Shown here: piece after piece, positions 37,027 through 47,207 of the stretch | Numbering within the stretch: position 1 is the stretch's first letter | Layout: every line of letters begins with the position of its first letter | From: Dechloromonas sp. A34 | Lineage (GTDB): Bacteria; Pseudomonadota; Gammaproteobacteria; Burkholderiales; Rhodocyclaceae | Length of the DNA stretch: 64,000 nt | NCBI RefSeq assembly: GCF_026261605.1 | Contig: NZ_CP102486.1 | Location: forward strand, 3,472,001 to 3,536,000 | Reading direction: 5' to 3' | The notes under the pieces: generated by a model | The model's database searches: none | What the model saw: only the letters and a program-made list of their open reading frames with translations | Told to the model about the DNA's origin: nothing | Translations under genes and position numbers: made by a program

Positions 37027-38766
37027 TCAATCCTTCAGCCACCCCAGCCCGTTGGTCTCATGGAACTTCTGCAGCCGCTCGAACGTTCCCACGCCCTTGG
37101 CTCCCCTGCGGCTAGTCTCGGTAAGACCATAGCACTCGAGAACATTGCCACCCAGGACCTTCGTCGAAATCTTGCCGGAGGGGTCGAGTCCTCGGATGAC
37201 CTTCGCGACACCCTCGCCATAGGTCTCCCAGCCAGGCTCTTTGCTCAGCATGAGCCAATCGCTGCCGTACATCACTCGATCCGCTGTGGTGCCTCCCGTC
37301 AAGGGGGCCATAAGAATCTTAGCCAGGTTGTCCTGGGTCGGCTTCTTGTCGAGAAGCCGCTCCCAGTAGCCCAAGTCGGCGTACATGCGCAGCCCGCCAG
37401 GTTCGCTCATCAGGCGCACAAAGTCGTTGGTCCAGTCGCTTGAGTCGTGAACGTCATCTCCGCCGAAGTGGCCAGCATTCACTCGCAGGCCCTTGAGGGT
37501 GCCGACTTGCTCCCGAAGCGAGATCCACCCCTTCGCACCAGCGAGCATGTCGTGGGCGGCGTCTCTACCGTTGGACTCGTTGGCATGTGCCATGACGGGG
37601 ACGCCCAAGTCATCGCACAACTCGTAGAAGGTTCGCAGCTTCTTGTCCAGCATAACCGGATCCGGCCGAGGTTCGGAGCTCTGGATGGGACTGCCCGCAT
37701 TGCCGTAGGCATAGAAACCCATTGGCGGGTATATCTTTACGCCGACGCACCCATGCTCTTTTACTGCCTTCTCTACGAGCTTGATGCTGGCATCGCCTTC
37801 CTTGATATCGACCCAGGGGTTGTAGGCTACCAAGGGCATCAGAAAGCCGCGCGAAAGGAGCGCGAGTTGCTCATGCACCATCACTTGGTCATGCATCAGA
37901 GAGGCCTTTGCTGGGCAGTCGAGCCAGTAATTGAAGTCGACCATCGCTGCGAAGCAGCCAGACAGAGGGAGGCTTGGTGAGTGTTCGGAGAATCGCCGAA
38001 TATATGTCCGCAGATTGTGGTGCCTTGGCGCTAACATGAAGCCAACGAACTGCAGGGCTCCCTTCATGGACATGGCCTCAGCTTCCTCGGTCGCCATGTC
38101 CGATGTGCGCCGGGAAATGAGCGCCTTAGACGATGTGCGGTAGCTGCCCCCATCCCGCAGAGCCTCACGGACGAAATCCTCGCTGAACGCCGTGGTCTGG
38201 TTGCGTAGGGCATTGATATCTCGTGATTTGGCACGCGACACTGCTTCGTTGAACAACCTCGGAATCTCATCGCCTTCCTGCAAGATTCGCTTATAGAGCT
38301 CTCTGGCCATGTCGTCGCGGCGACGATCGATTTCAGTGTCCAGGTCTTCGCTCTGGGCCCTCAGGGTGTGGAGAGCCTTGGCTGAGCTTCTACAAAGTTC
38401 CCTGTGCTCGCGCTCAGTTGTCGGTGCTAGGTTGGCCAGCGCTTCGACAACCGGCGCAAGAGCGATTATGAGTTTGCGTAGGTTCTCTGACTTGATGCTG
38501 TGGGCGACTGACTTCGTCAGGAAGCCAGCGACCGGCACATCCTGCGCGTTGAAGAAGTGCGTGTGGGCGTCGAAGAAGCGCTCTGGCTTAGCCCATGCAG
38601 CCAGAACTTCAGGTCCAGCCAAAAAAGGAAACGGGAGGGGGCTGCAACCACCGGAAATCTGTGGGCTCAGCGGGATTGAGCAGCACCCTGCGGCGGCCAT
38701 TCCACCAAGAGTGGCACCTCCGAAGACCAGCGAACGTCGAGTACGGTCAATATATGTCTTTGGCAT
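37027..38766 (-). CDS. Exported amidohydrolase-family protein (amidohydrolase 2 type)
   Basis: The N-terminus has a Tat-like twin-Arg motif (TRRSLVFGG) followed by a hydrophobic stretch and AAAGCCS, a possible lipobox. The body looks like a metal-dependent TIM barrel: FFDAHTHFF gives the HxH pair, and VMAHANES, VNAGHFGG and MYGSDWLM give later His and Asp ligands. An unusual helical insertion of about 180 residues (about 85-265) follows the HxH motif. The substrate is unknown. It is convergent with the protease operon and is the last cargo gene. Confidence 0.75.
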   Translation of the reverse strand: MPKTYIDRTRRSLVFGGATLGGMAAAGCCSIPLSPQISGGCSPLPFPFLAGPEVLAAWAKPERFFDAHTHFFNAQDVPVAGFLTKSVAHSIKSENLRKLIIALAPVVEALANLAPTTEREHRELCRSSAKALHTLRAQSEDLDTEIDRRRDDMARELYKRILQEGDEIPRLFNEAVSRAKSRDINALRNQTTAFSEDFVREALRDGGSYRTSSKALISRRTSDMATEEAEAMSMKGALQFVGFMLAPRHHNLRTYIRRFSEHSPSLPLSGCFAAMVDFNYWLDCPAKASLMHDQVMVHEQLALLSRGFLMPLVAYNPWVDIKEGDASIKLVEKAVKEHGCVGVKIYPPMGFYAYGNAGSPIQSSEPRPDPVMLDKKLRTFYELCDDLGVPVMAHANESNGRDAAHDMLAGAKGWISLREQVGTLKGLRVNAGHFGGDDVHDSSDWTNDFVRLMSEPGGLRMYADLGYWERLLDKKPTQDNLAKILMAPLTGGTTADRVMYGSDWLMLSKEPGWETYGEGVAKVIRGLDPSGKISTKVLGGNVLECYGLTETSRRGAKGVGTFERLQKFHETNGLGWLKD

Positions 38767-39342
38767 TAAATCTCCCGAGCAGACTTTTGTCCCACTTTAT
38801 GCGGTCAGCACGCCAGCCTTCGGTACGATGATCACAAGCGGCCTGCGCGCAGCCTATGTGCGCCTCAAGGCCATGCCACGAACAGCTATACGGCAACAAT
38901 ACTATTTTCAAACATCGGCAGCGCGTGAAGCAGCCCGTCGCTAATGACTCTTGATGGTGATTGTACGCAACCCGCATCAATGCCGAAAGCTGCTCACCAT
39001 CTCATTGCGGCCGTTGGTGGTGTAGCTCCCCAATGGCGGCAATGGCTGACCACCGGACGGTTACTCACGTTGTGGTCTGTTGGGCCAAACCAAATGCTTG
39101 ATATTTCAGCTCCGTGTACGTGGCCTCAGTGGTGAGGCCACATCTTTTTCTCTAGGCACAGATCGCTGATGCTAAGGTTTTAAAAATCCCTGTTACAATG
39201 CGCGCCGCTTCGGGATGCGACTAACCATCGCAGCAGCGGTTTTCAAGTGATTGAAACCCCAAGCAGTTAGCACCTGATGGTATCTTAAAGTTCGAACCAA
39301 CACAAACCTAAGAATGACGGCCTATTTTAGGCTTAATTTGAC
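38767..39342. other. Right-end intergenic region of the island
   Basis: No protein gene is supported. It holds an isolated terminator (39120-39150). It also has a promoter-like TACAAT box (about 39195) followed by GCGCGCCGCTTCGGGATGCG, which could drive tRNA-Thr. The sequence CAAGTGATTGAAACCCCAAG (near 39246) contains a short inverted repeat. This may be chromosomal DNA carried or remodelled at the integration junction. Confidence 0.4.
39120..39150 (+). terminator. Strong terminator with no evident upstream gene
   Basis: GTGGCCTCA-GTGG-TGAGGCCAC is a 9-base perfect stem with a 4-base loop followed by ATCTTTTTCTC. On the plus strand I find no gene that it would end. The nearest gene (37027-38766) is on the other strand. 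Confidence 0.75.
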
Positions 39343-39358
39343 CCCGTCAGGAGCACCA
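39343..39358 (+). other. Presumed attR: degenerate copy of the tRNA-Val 3' end
   Basis: CCCGTCAGGAGCACCA matches CCCGTCAGGACGCACCA at the tRNA-Val end except for one missing C. It lies 6 bases before tRNA-Thr, so tRNA-Val and tRNA-Thr were probably adjacent before the island entered. Confidence 0.55.
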
Positions 39359-39364
39359 GGTTTT

Positions 39365-39439
<75 letters not shown>

Positions 39440-39464
39440 CCGCTTTTTGGTGGTGTCGCCGGTT

Positions 39465-39480
39465 TGTCGCGAATGCGACA
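39465..39480. promoter_or_regulatory. NifA activator site for the ferredoxin-nifZ-nifF operon
   Basis: TGT CGCGAATGCG ACA is a perfect TGT-N10-ACA within the palindrome TTGTCGC...GCGACA. It is centred about 78 bases before the predicted transcription start and closely resembles the nifE site. Confidence 0.88.
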
Positions 39481-39523
39481 CAGGCGCTCTCCAACAAGCC
39501 TTTGAATTCAATGGCTTATTACC

Positions 39524-39539
39524 TGGCACTCCCCTTGCA
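39524..39539 (+). promoter_or_regulatory. Sigma54 promoter of the ferredoxin-nifZ-nifF operon
   Basis: TGGCACTCCCCTTGCA matches the RpoN consensus at all key positions. Predicted transcription starts near 39550, 19 bases before the ferredoxin ATG. Confidence 0.92.
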
Positions 39540-39568
39540 TTGATCCAGCCATCAACAAGGAGAGTCTG

Positions 39569-39898
39569 ATGGCAAAACCCAAGAAACACGTCTTCGTCTG
39601 CGTTCAGGGACGTCCCGCCGGTCACCCGCGCAGTTCCTGCCAGGAAAAGGCCTGCGGCCAGACCTGGCAAGCCTTCTCGGACGAATTCACCGCCCGCAAC
39701 CTGTGGTCTTCCGGTCTGCAATTGACCAACACCGGCTGCCTCGGCCCCTGCCACGCCGGCCCGAGCGTCCTGGTCTATCCCGAAGGCATCATGTACACCG
39801 GCGTCAAGCCGGAGGATGTCGGCGCGATCATCGACGAGCACCTGATGTTCGATCAGCCGGTCGAGCGCCTGCTGGCGCCTGCCGACATCTGGAGCTGA
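39569..39898 (+). CDS. 2Fe-2S ferredoxin, thioredoxin-like (Shethna type)
   Basis: This 109-residue protein has the four-Cys pattern of thioredoxin-fold 2Fe-2S ferredoxins: CVQGRPAGHPRSSC in the first half and GCLGPCHAGPSVLVYPEG in the second. Relatives in diazotrophs are linked to nif genes and may supply or protect electrons for nitrogenase. AAGGAG precedes the ATG. It is the first gene of a NifA-controlled operon, which supports a nitrogen-fixation role. Confidence 0.9.
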   Translation: MAKPKKHVFVCVQGRPAGHPRSSCQEKACGQTWQAFSDEFTARNLWSSGLQLTNTGCLGPCHAGPSVLVYPEGIMYTGVKPEDVGAIIDEHLMFDQPVERLLAPADIWS

Positions 39899-39902
39899 GA
39901 TC

Positions 39903-40172
39903 ATGGAAGACTACAAATACGACATCGGCGAGCTGGTGTACGCCGCCGAAAACATCCTCAACGATGGCGGCATGCCCGGCATCGACGTCGAGGAAGGCCT
40001 GATCGCCCCGGCCGGCATGCGCGGCATGATCATCCAGTATGGCCGGGCCGAAGCCGACGAAACCCAGCACGTCTATCTGGTCCGTTTCGAAAACGGCCCG
40101 GACGGCGCGCTCGGCGACCCGGTCGGTTGCCTGCCGGAAGAGCTGACCCAGGAGCAGGCCGTTCCGGTCTGA
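39903..40172 (+). CDS. nifZ: NifZ family protein
   Basis: The sequence DIGELVYAAENILNDGG and the segment GMRGMIIQYGRAEADETQHVYLVRFENG are typical of NifZ, which helps mature the P-cluster of the MoFe protein. Length is 89 residues, at the short end of the family (many are about 100-150). It starts 4 bases after the ferredoxin stop. It shares the operon with ferredoxin and flavodoxin. Confidence 0.85.
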   Translation: MEDYKYDIGELVYAAENILNDGGMPGIDVEEGLIAPAGMRGMIIQYGRAEADETQHVYLVRFENGPDGALGDPVGCLPEELTQEQAVPV

Positions 40173-40178
40173 GCCGCC

Positions 40179-40712
40179 ATGGCCAGGATCGGCATTTTTT
40201 TCGGCACCGATACCGGGCGCACCCGGCTGCTCGCCAAGCAGATTGCCAAAAAGCTGGGCGATGCGGCCGCGGCGCCAGCCAATATCGGCCGCACGACGCT
40301 GGCGGAATTTCTCGCCTGCGATGCGCTGATCCTCGGCAGTCCGACGCTCGGCGAGGGCGAGCTGCCGGGCCTGTCGACCGGCCTTAGCCAGCCGAGCTGG
40401 GAAGAGTTCCTGCCGCAGTTGGCCGGCGCCGATCTGGCCGGCAAGGTGGTTGCCATCTTCGGCCTCGGCGACCAGAAGAAATACCCCGACGAATTCGTCG
40501 ACGCCATCGGCCTCATCCACGATGCCGTCGCCGCCCGCGGCGCCCGCGTCGTTGGCCGCTGGCCCATTGCCGGCTACGAATTCGCCGCCTCGCAGGCGGT
40601 CGATGGCGAGCACTTTCTCGGTCTGGCCATCGACCAGATCAATCAGCCGGCCCTGACCGAAGAACGGGTCGATGCCTGGCTGGCGCAAATCCGACCGGAG
40701 CTGATGCCATGA
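40179..40712 (+). CDS. nifF: NifF, flavodoxin electron donor to nitrogenase
   Basis: This long-chain flavodoxin of 177 residues has the FMN phosphate loop IGIFFGTDTGRTRLLAKQIA, the SPTLGEGELPGL loop and IFGLGDQKKYPDEFVDAIG. The 20-residue insertion of long-chain flavodoxins is present. NifF carries electrons to the nitrogenase Fe protein. The NifA/sigma54 control of this operon supports the nitrogenase-specific type. It overlaps the next gene by 4 bases (ATGA). Confidence 0.9.
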   Translation: MARIGIFFGTDTGRTRLLAKQIAKKLGDAAAAPANIGRTTLAEFLACDALILGSPTLGEGELPGLSTGLSQPSWEEFLPQLAGADLAGKVVAIFGLGDQKKYPDEFVDAIGLIHDAVAARGARVVGRWPIAGYEFAASQAVDGEHFLGLAIDQINQPALTEERVDAWLAQIRPELMP

Positions 40713-41014
40713 ACATGAATCCCTGGGCCTCCCCCAAATCCCGCGAAATCCGCCGCGTCCTGGTCTCGCTCGACGAACGCGTCGCCCAGGCCTGCAACGT
40801 CGTGCCCGACGAAGGCGCCGATCCTCACATCGTCACGCTGCGCCATTCCGAACTCGACAAACTGCGCGCCCACGTTTACCTGCACGGCCAGCGCGCCGGC
40901 ACCTACGGCATTTTCTACGAGTACCCGCACCCGGTACCGGGCATCCTGGAATCCGAGGAGAACCTGCCGCTGCCCAAGGTGCTGGCCAGCCTGGCCATGC
41001 ATTTCGACGCCTAG
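40709..41014 (+). CDS. Conserved-looking protein of the nifF operon, unknown
   Basis: This 101-residue soluble protein begins MNMNPWASPKSREIRRVLVSLDERVAQACNVVPDEG. It overlaps nifF as ATGA, so it is translated with it. I see no metal-binding motif, membrane segment or signal peptide, and I do not recognise a family. Its place in a NifA-controlled operon makes a nitrogen-fixation role likely. It is convergent with the molbindin gene, the two overlapping by 4 bases at their ends. Confidence 0.7.
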   Translation: MNMNPWASPKSREIRRVLVSLDERVAQACNVVPDEGADPHIVTLRHSELDKLRAHVYLHGQRAGTYGIFYEYPHPVPGILESEENLPLPKVLASLAMHFDA

Positions 41015-41439
41015 GCCGTTACCCCGAGCACGACATGGCTGGCCTTGATCAACGCGCAGGCCGGCACGCCAGGCTGCAGCCCGAGCTCGAGCACCGCCTC
41101 GTTGGTGATCACGGCATGGACCAGCACCCCGCCCGCCAGCCGGATGCCGATATCGCTATTGACCGCCCCTTTCTGCAGGCTTTCGACAGTACCGGCCAAT
41201 TGATTGCGGGCGCTGAACTTCACGCCGCCCGTACCGGCCAGCACCATCACCCACGGCGCCTTGACATAGGCGATGACCGGTTTGCCGACGACCAGGCCGA
41301 GCGCCTGCACGCTGCCTTCGGTGACGATGGCGACGATGCGGTCGCCGCCCGGTGTCGTGACCTCGACCTCGGCATTGACCTGGCCATCGACCAGGGCCGT
41401 GATACGGCCTGCGAATGCGTTGCGGGCGCTGATCTTCAT
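41011..41439 (-). CDS. mop: Molbindin, tandem Mop/TOBE-domain molybdate-binding protein
   Basis: Two Mop domains in tandem are visible, each with the SARNxxAGxI start (MKISARNAFAGRITALVDG and VKFSARNQLAGTVESLQKG) and a GxxVxAxIKA-type end (PVIAYVKAPWVMV, PACALIKASHVVL). Such proteins store molybdate in the cytoplasm. The start at 41439 is chosen because AAGGAG precedes it. It is divergent from modE and has a ModE box upstream, so it should be ModE-regulated. Confidence 0.9.
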   Translation of the reverse strand: MKISARNAFAGRITALVDGQVNAEVEVTTPGGDRIVAIVTEGSVQALGLVVGKPVIAYVKAPWVMVLAGTGGVKFSARNQLAGTVESLQKGAVNSDIGIRLAGGVLVHAVITNEAVLELGLQPGVPACALIKASHVVLGVTA

Positions 41440-41478
41440 GCCGTTCTCCTTGACTGTCCGTTTGCCTGGCCCGGTTTT

Positions 41479-41502
41479 CGCTATATACGCAACAGCATAA
41501 CG
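41479..41502. promoter_or_regulatory. ModE box upstream of molbindin gene
   Basis: CGCTATATA-CGCAAC-AGCATAACG has a perfect left half-site of the ModE consensus (CGNTATATA-N6-TATATAACG) and a right half that matches at 6 of 9 positions. It lies about 40 bases before the molbindin start. Confidence 0.75.
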
Positions 41503-41611
41503 AAACCAGCCGGGCATGTCGTCACTTTAGCGAACAGCGTTAGCCATAAACAACCATAGTGCTCCATGACATTTCGCCAAAAATCGCCGTCGCCCCAGGC
41601 AATTACGTTAT

Positions 41612-41635
41612 CGTTATATACGCAACAACACAACG
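41612..41635. promoter_or_regulatory. ModE box upstream of modE
   Basis: CGTTATATA-CGCAAC-AACACAACG shares its left half and 6-base spacer with the site at 41479-41502. It ends 16 bases before the modE ATG, a good place for autorepression. Confidence 0.75.
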
Positions 41636-41651
41636 TAGCAAAGGCGACAAA

Positions 41652-43230
<1,579 letters not shown>

Positions 43231-43260
43231 GATGACCGCCCGCCGGGCTGAACCGCGACC

Positions 43261-44134
43261 ATGAATCCCTACACCCTGACCGACGCCACCCTCGACCATC
43301 TGCTGCAGGAGGACGGGCCCTGCGGCGACGCCACGACCTTTGCCCTCGGCATCGGCGAGCAGCCTGGGCGCCTGGTTTTTCGCGCCCGCTACGAAATGGT
43401 CGTCTGCGGTAGCGAAGAGGCGCGGCGCATGGGCGAGCTGCGCTGCCTGCGCGCGGCCGGCACGTTCGCCCCGAGCGGCAGCCGACGGCAGGCCGGCGAA
43501 GAAATCCTCTGCCTCGAAGGCGGAGCTGGCGGGCTGCACGCCGTCTGGAAAACGGCGCAGACCCTGATCGAGTACCTTTCCGGCATCGCCACCTGTACTG
43601 CCGATATCGTGGCCGCCGCCCGCCGGGGCGATCCGGCGGCCAGCGTCGTGTGCACACGCAAGAATTTTCCCGGTACCAAGGCGGCGGCGATCAAGGCCGT
43701 GCTCTGTGCCGGGCCAGCCCGCACCGCCTGAGCCTGTCGGAGACCTTGCTGCTCTTCGCCGAGCACCGCGCCTTTCTGGCTGGCGAAGCGCCAGCTGCCA
43801 CCGTCACCCGGCTCCGCCGGCAATGGCCCGAACGGACCATCGTCGTCGAAGTCGGCGACGAGGCCGAGGCCGCCATCTGGGCCGCGGCCGGCACCGACAT
43901 CCTGCAACTGGAAAAACTGCCGCCCGAGACGCTGGAGCGCATCCACCGGCAAAGTCCGGGCGCCCGACTTGCGGCGGCAGGTGGCGTCAATGCCGCCAAC
44001 GCCGAACGCTACGCCCGCGCCGGTGCCCAAATTCTGGTCACCAGCGCCCCCTATTTCGCCCCACCCCGTGACGTGGCCGTGACGCTGGCCCCCTTCCCTG
44101 CCCCCCCTTTCTCCAAGCGAGCCTTGAACCATGA
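43261..44134 (+). pseudogene. modD: ModD, quinolinate phosphoribosyltransferase-like, frame broken twice
   Basis: The first frame (43261-43731) reads YTLTDATLDHLLQEDGPCGDAT to NFPGTKAAAIKAVLCAG and then goes out of frame. The homologous continuation (PHRLSLSETLLLFAEHRAFL ... AAAGGVNAANAERYARAGAQILVTSAPYF) is in another frame from about 43710. One added G at 43708-43710 (GGG to GGGG) joins them as AGASPHRL. One more base in the C7 run at 44101-44107 would end the gene at a TGA overlapping the next ATG. ModD is of unclear role in mod operons. The gene may be intact in the living cell. Confidence 0.85.
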
Positions 44135-44523
44135 AAATCGCCATCGCCACCAAGGATTTCACCGCCGTCAGCGGCCATGCCGGGCAAACCCGACAATGGC
44201 TGGTTTACGACCTGACCGAGCACCGCGCCAAGCAGTTGCTGCCGGCGCCCAGCCGGGTCGAGCTGAACAAGGAACAGATCCTCCACAGCTTCGAGGACAA
44301 CGAAGCGCACCCGCTCGACGGCATCGACCTCGTCGTCTGCGCCAGCGCCGGCGACGGCTTCATCCGCCACATGAAAAAACGCGGCGCCGACGTGTTGCTC
44401 ACCGGCGAAAGCGACCCCGCCGTCGCCATCACCTGCATCCTGGCCGGCGAGGCCCTGCCCGATACGCACTTCGACATCACGACCACCCTGTGTAAACTGC
44501 GCGATCTGTTTTCCCGCCACTGA
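44131..44523 (+). CDS. NifX/NafY-like dinitrogenase cofactor-binding domain protein
   Basis: This 130-residue protein has the NifB/NifX-type fold: [28 protein letters not shown], then [38 protein letters not shown]. Family members bind iron-molybdenum cofactor precursors or related metal clusters. Its location inside the mod operon, between modD and modB, links it to molybdenum supply. That makes a FeMo-co or molybdate-handling role likely but unproven. It is distinct from nifX at 869-1348. Confidence 0.85.
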   Translation: MKIAIATKDFTAVSGHAGQTRQWLVYDLTEHRAKQLLPAPSRVELNKEQILHSFEDNEAHPLDGIDLVVCASAGDGFIRHMKKRGADVLLTGESDPAVAITCILAGEALPDTHFDITTTLCKLRDLFSRH

Positions 44524-44525
44524 CT

Positions 44526-45196
44526 ATGGAAAGTACCGATCTTGCCGCCGTCTGGCTGACCCTCAAGCTGGCCACGGTGGTCACCCTGCTGCTGCTCGTC
44601 ATCGGCACGCCCATCGCCTGGTGGCTGGCCCGCACGCGCTCGCCCTTCAAGGGCGTGATCGGTGCCGTCGTCGCCCTGCCCCTGGTCCTGCCGCCGACTG
44701 TGCTCGGCTTCTATCTGCTGCTGACCATGGGCCCGAACGGGCCGGTCGGACAATTCACCCAGGCCCTCGGCCTCGGCCTGCTGCCCTTCACCTTCCCCGG
44801 CCTGGTCATCGCCTCGGTGTTCTACTCGCTGCCCTTCGTCGTCCAACCGATCCAGAACGCCTTCGAGGCGATCGGCGACCGCCCGCTGGAAGTCGCCGCG
44901 ACACTGCGCGCCAGCCCGTGGGATGCCTTCTGGTCGGTCGCCGTGCCGCTGGCCCGGCCCGGCTTCCTGTCCGGTGCCATTCTCGGCTTCGCCCATACGG
45001 TAGGCGAATTCGGCATCGTGCTGATGATCGGCGGCAACATTCCGGAAAAGACCCGGGTCGTCTCGGTGCAGATCTACGACCACGTCGAAGCCCTGGAATA
45101 CACTCAGGCCCACTGGCTGTCCGGGGGCATGGTGCTGTTCAGCTTCCTCGTCCTGCTCGGGCTCTACACTTTCAACCCGGCGCGACGGAAAACGGC

Positions 45197-45200
<4 letters not shown>
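44526..45200 (+). CDS. modB: ModB, molybdate ABC transporter permease
   Basis: This 224-residue protein has five to six membrane helices. The ABC permease EAA loop is visible near [42 protein letters not shown]. It forms the inner-membrane channel with ModC. It starts 3 bases after the preceding gene, and its stop overlaps the modC start. Confidence 0.95.
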
Positions 45201-46276
<1,076 letters not shown>

Positions 46277-47071
46277 CTAGGCGCCGAGCAGCTTGCGGAT
46301 GAAACCTTCGACGTAGGCCGGACGCAGCGGCTTGACGATGTAGCCGACGGCGCCCAGTCCGGCCGCCTCGGCGACCAGCTTCTTGTCGGCACAGCCGGTG
46401 ACCATGATGACTGCGGTATCGGGACTGGCCTCCCTGATTTTCGGCAAGGCCTCCAGGCCGTCCATCACCGGCATATTGACGTCCAGGCAGAGAATGCGCG
46501 GCTGGTGGTTCTTGGCGGCAATGATCGCTTCCGATCCGTTGCTCACCATCTGTGCCACACGTACGCCGGATTCCTCGAGCAGGGCCTTGAGCACCAGGCG
46601 CACCGAGCCGTTGTCGTCGGCGATCACCGCCGTGCCCTTGCGACCGCGTCTGGCGCCGGCCGCCGGCGCTTCCGGCTGGGCGGCGGCCAGCGCCGCCCGG
46701 TTAGTGATCTCGCGCGTCGCCGCGATGGCGCGCAGTTCCTCGATGATCTGGGCCTGGCCGAAGGGCTTGCGGATGAAGCCTGAAGCTCCGGCATCGGCCG
46801 CCTTCTCCTCGATGCGCGCCTCGCTGGAAGCGGTCATGAAGACGACGTCGATGGTCGGCGCCGCGCTCTGGATGGCTTTCAGGATCGCGAGGCCATCGCG
46901 ACCCGGCAGGTGGTAATCGAGACAGACCAGCTCGGGCGCGGTTTCGCGGATCATCGACTCGACCCCATTGCCGTCGGCGAACGCCCCGACCACCTCATGC
47001 CCGGCACTGGCGAAGACTGCCGCCAGCACTTTGCGCATGGCGGCATTGTCGTCAATGATCATAATGCGCAT
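46277..47071 (-). CDS. Response regulator with two receiver domains in tandem
   Basis: Two full receiver domains are joined by an Ala/Pro-rich linker of about 20 residues. The first has IIDDN, phosphoacceptor Asp in LVCLDYHLPGRDG and KPFG. The second has IADDN, Asp in ILCLDVNMPVMDG and KPLRP. There is no output domain, so it probably acts through protein contacts. No kinase gene is adjacent. The start at 47071 is the start of the first domain. Confidence 0.9.
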   Translation of the reverse strand: MRIMIIDDNAAMRKVLAAVFASAGHEVVGAFADGNGVESMIRETAPELVCLDYHLPGRDGLAILKAIQSAAPTIDVVFMTASSEARIEEKAADAGASGFIRKPFGQAQIIEELRAIAATREITNRAALAAAQPEAPAAGARRGRKGTAVIADDNGSVRLVLKALLEESGVRVAQMVSNGSEAIIAAKNHQPRILCLDVNMPVMDGLEALPKIREASPDTAVIMVTGCADKKLVAEAAGLGAVGYIVKPLRPAYVEGFIRKLLGA

Positions 47072-47207
47072 CGAACCGGACTCCGAAAGAAATGCTTGGT
47101 CAAAACAGGCGCCAGAATAACAGAGCCGAGGCGCCAATTGCACCATCTGGCGCCGGTTTCCAGCGTTCGCCCAAGATCATCCAGCATCACCAAGACAAAA
47201 GCTGAAA

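Noticed and set aside
38309..38944. Plus-strand frame of 211 codons upstream of the orphan terminator, considered as its gene
   Set aside because: Most of it is antisense to the amidohydrolase gene and it has Arg/Ser-rich shadow composition. It ends about 175 bases before the terminator.
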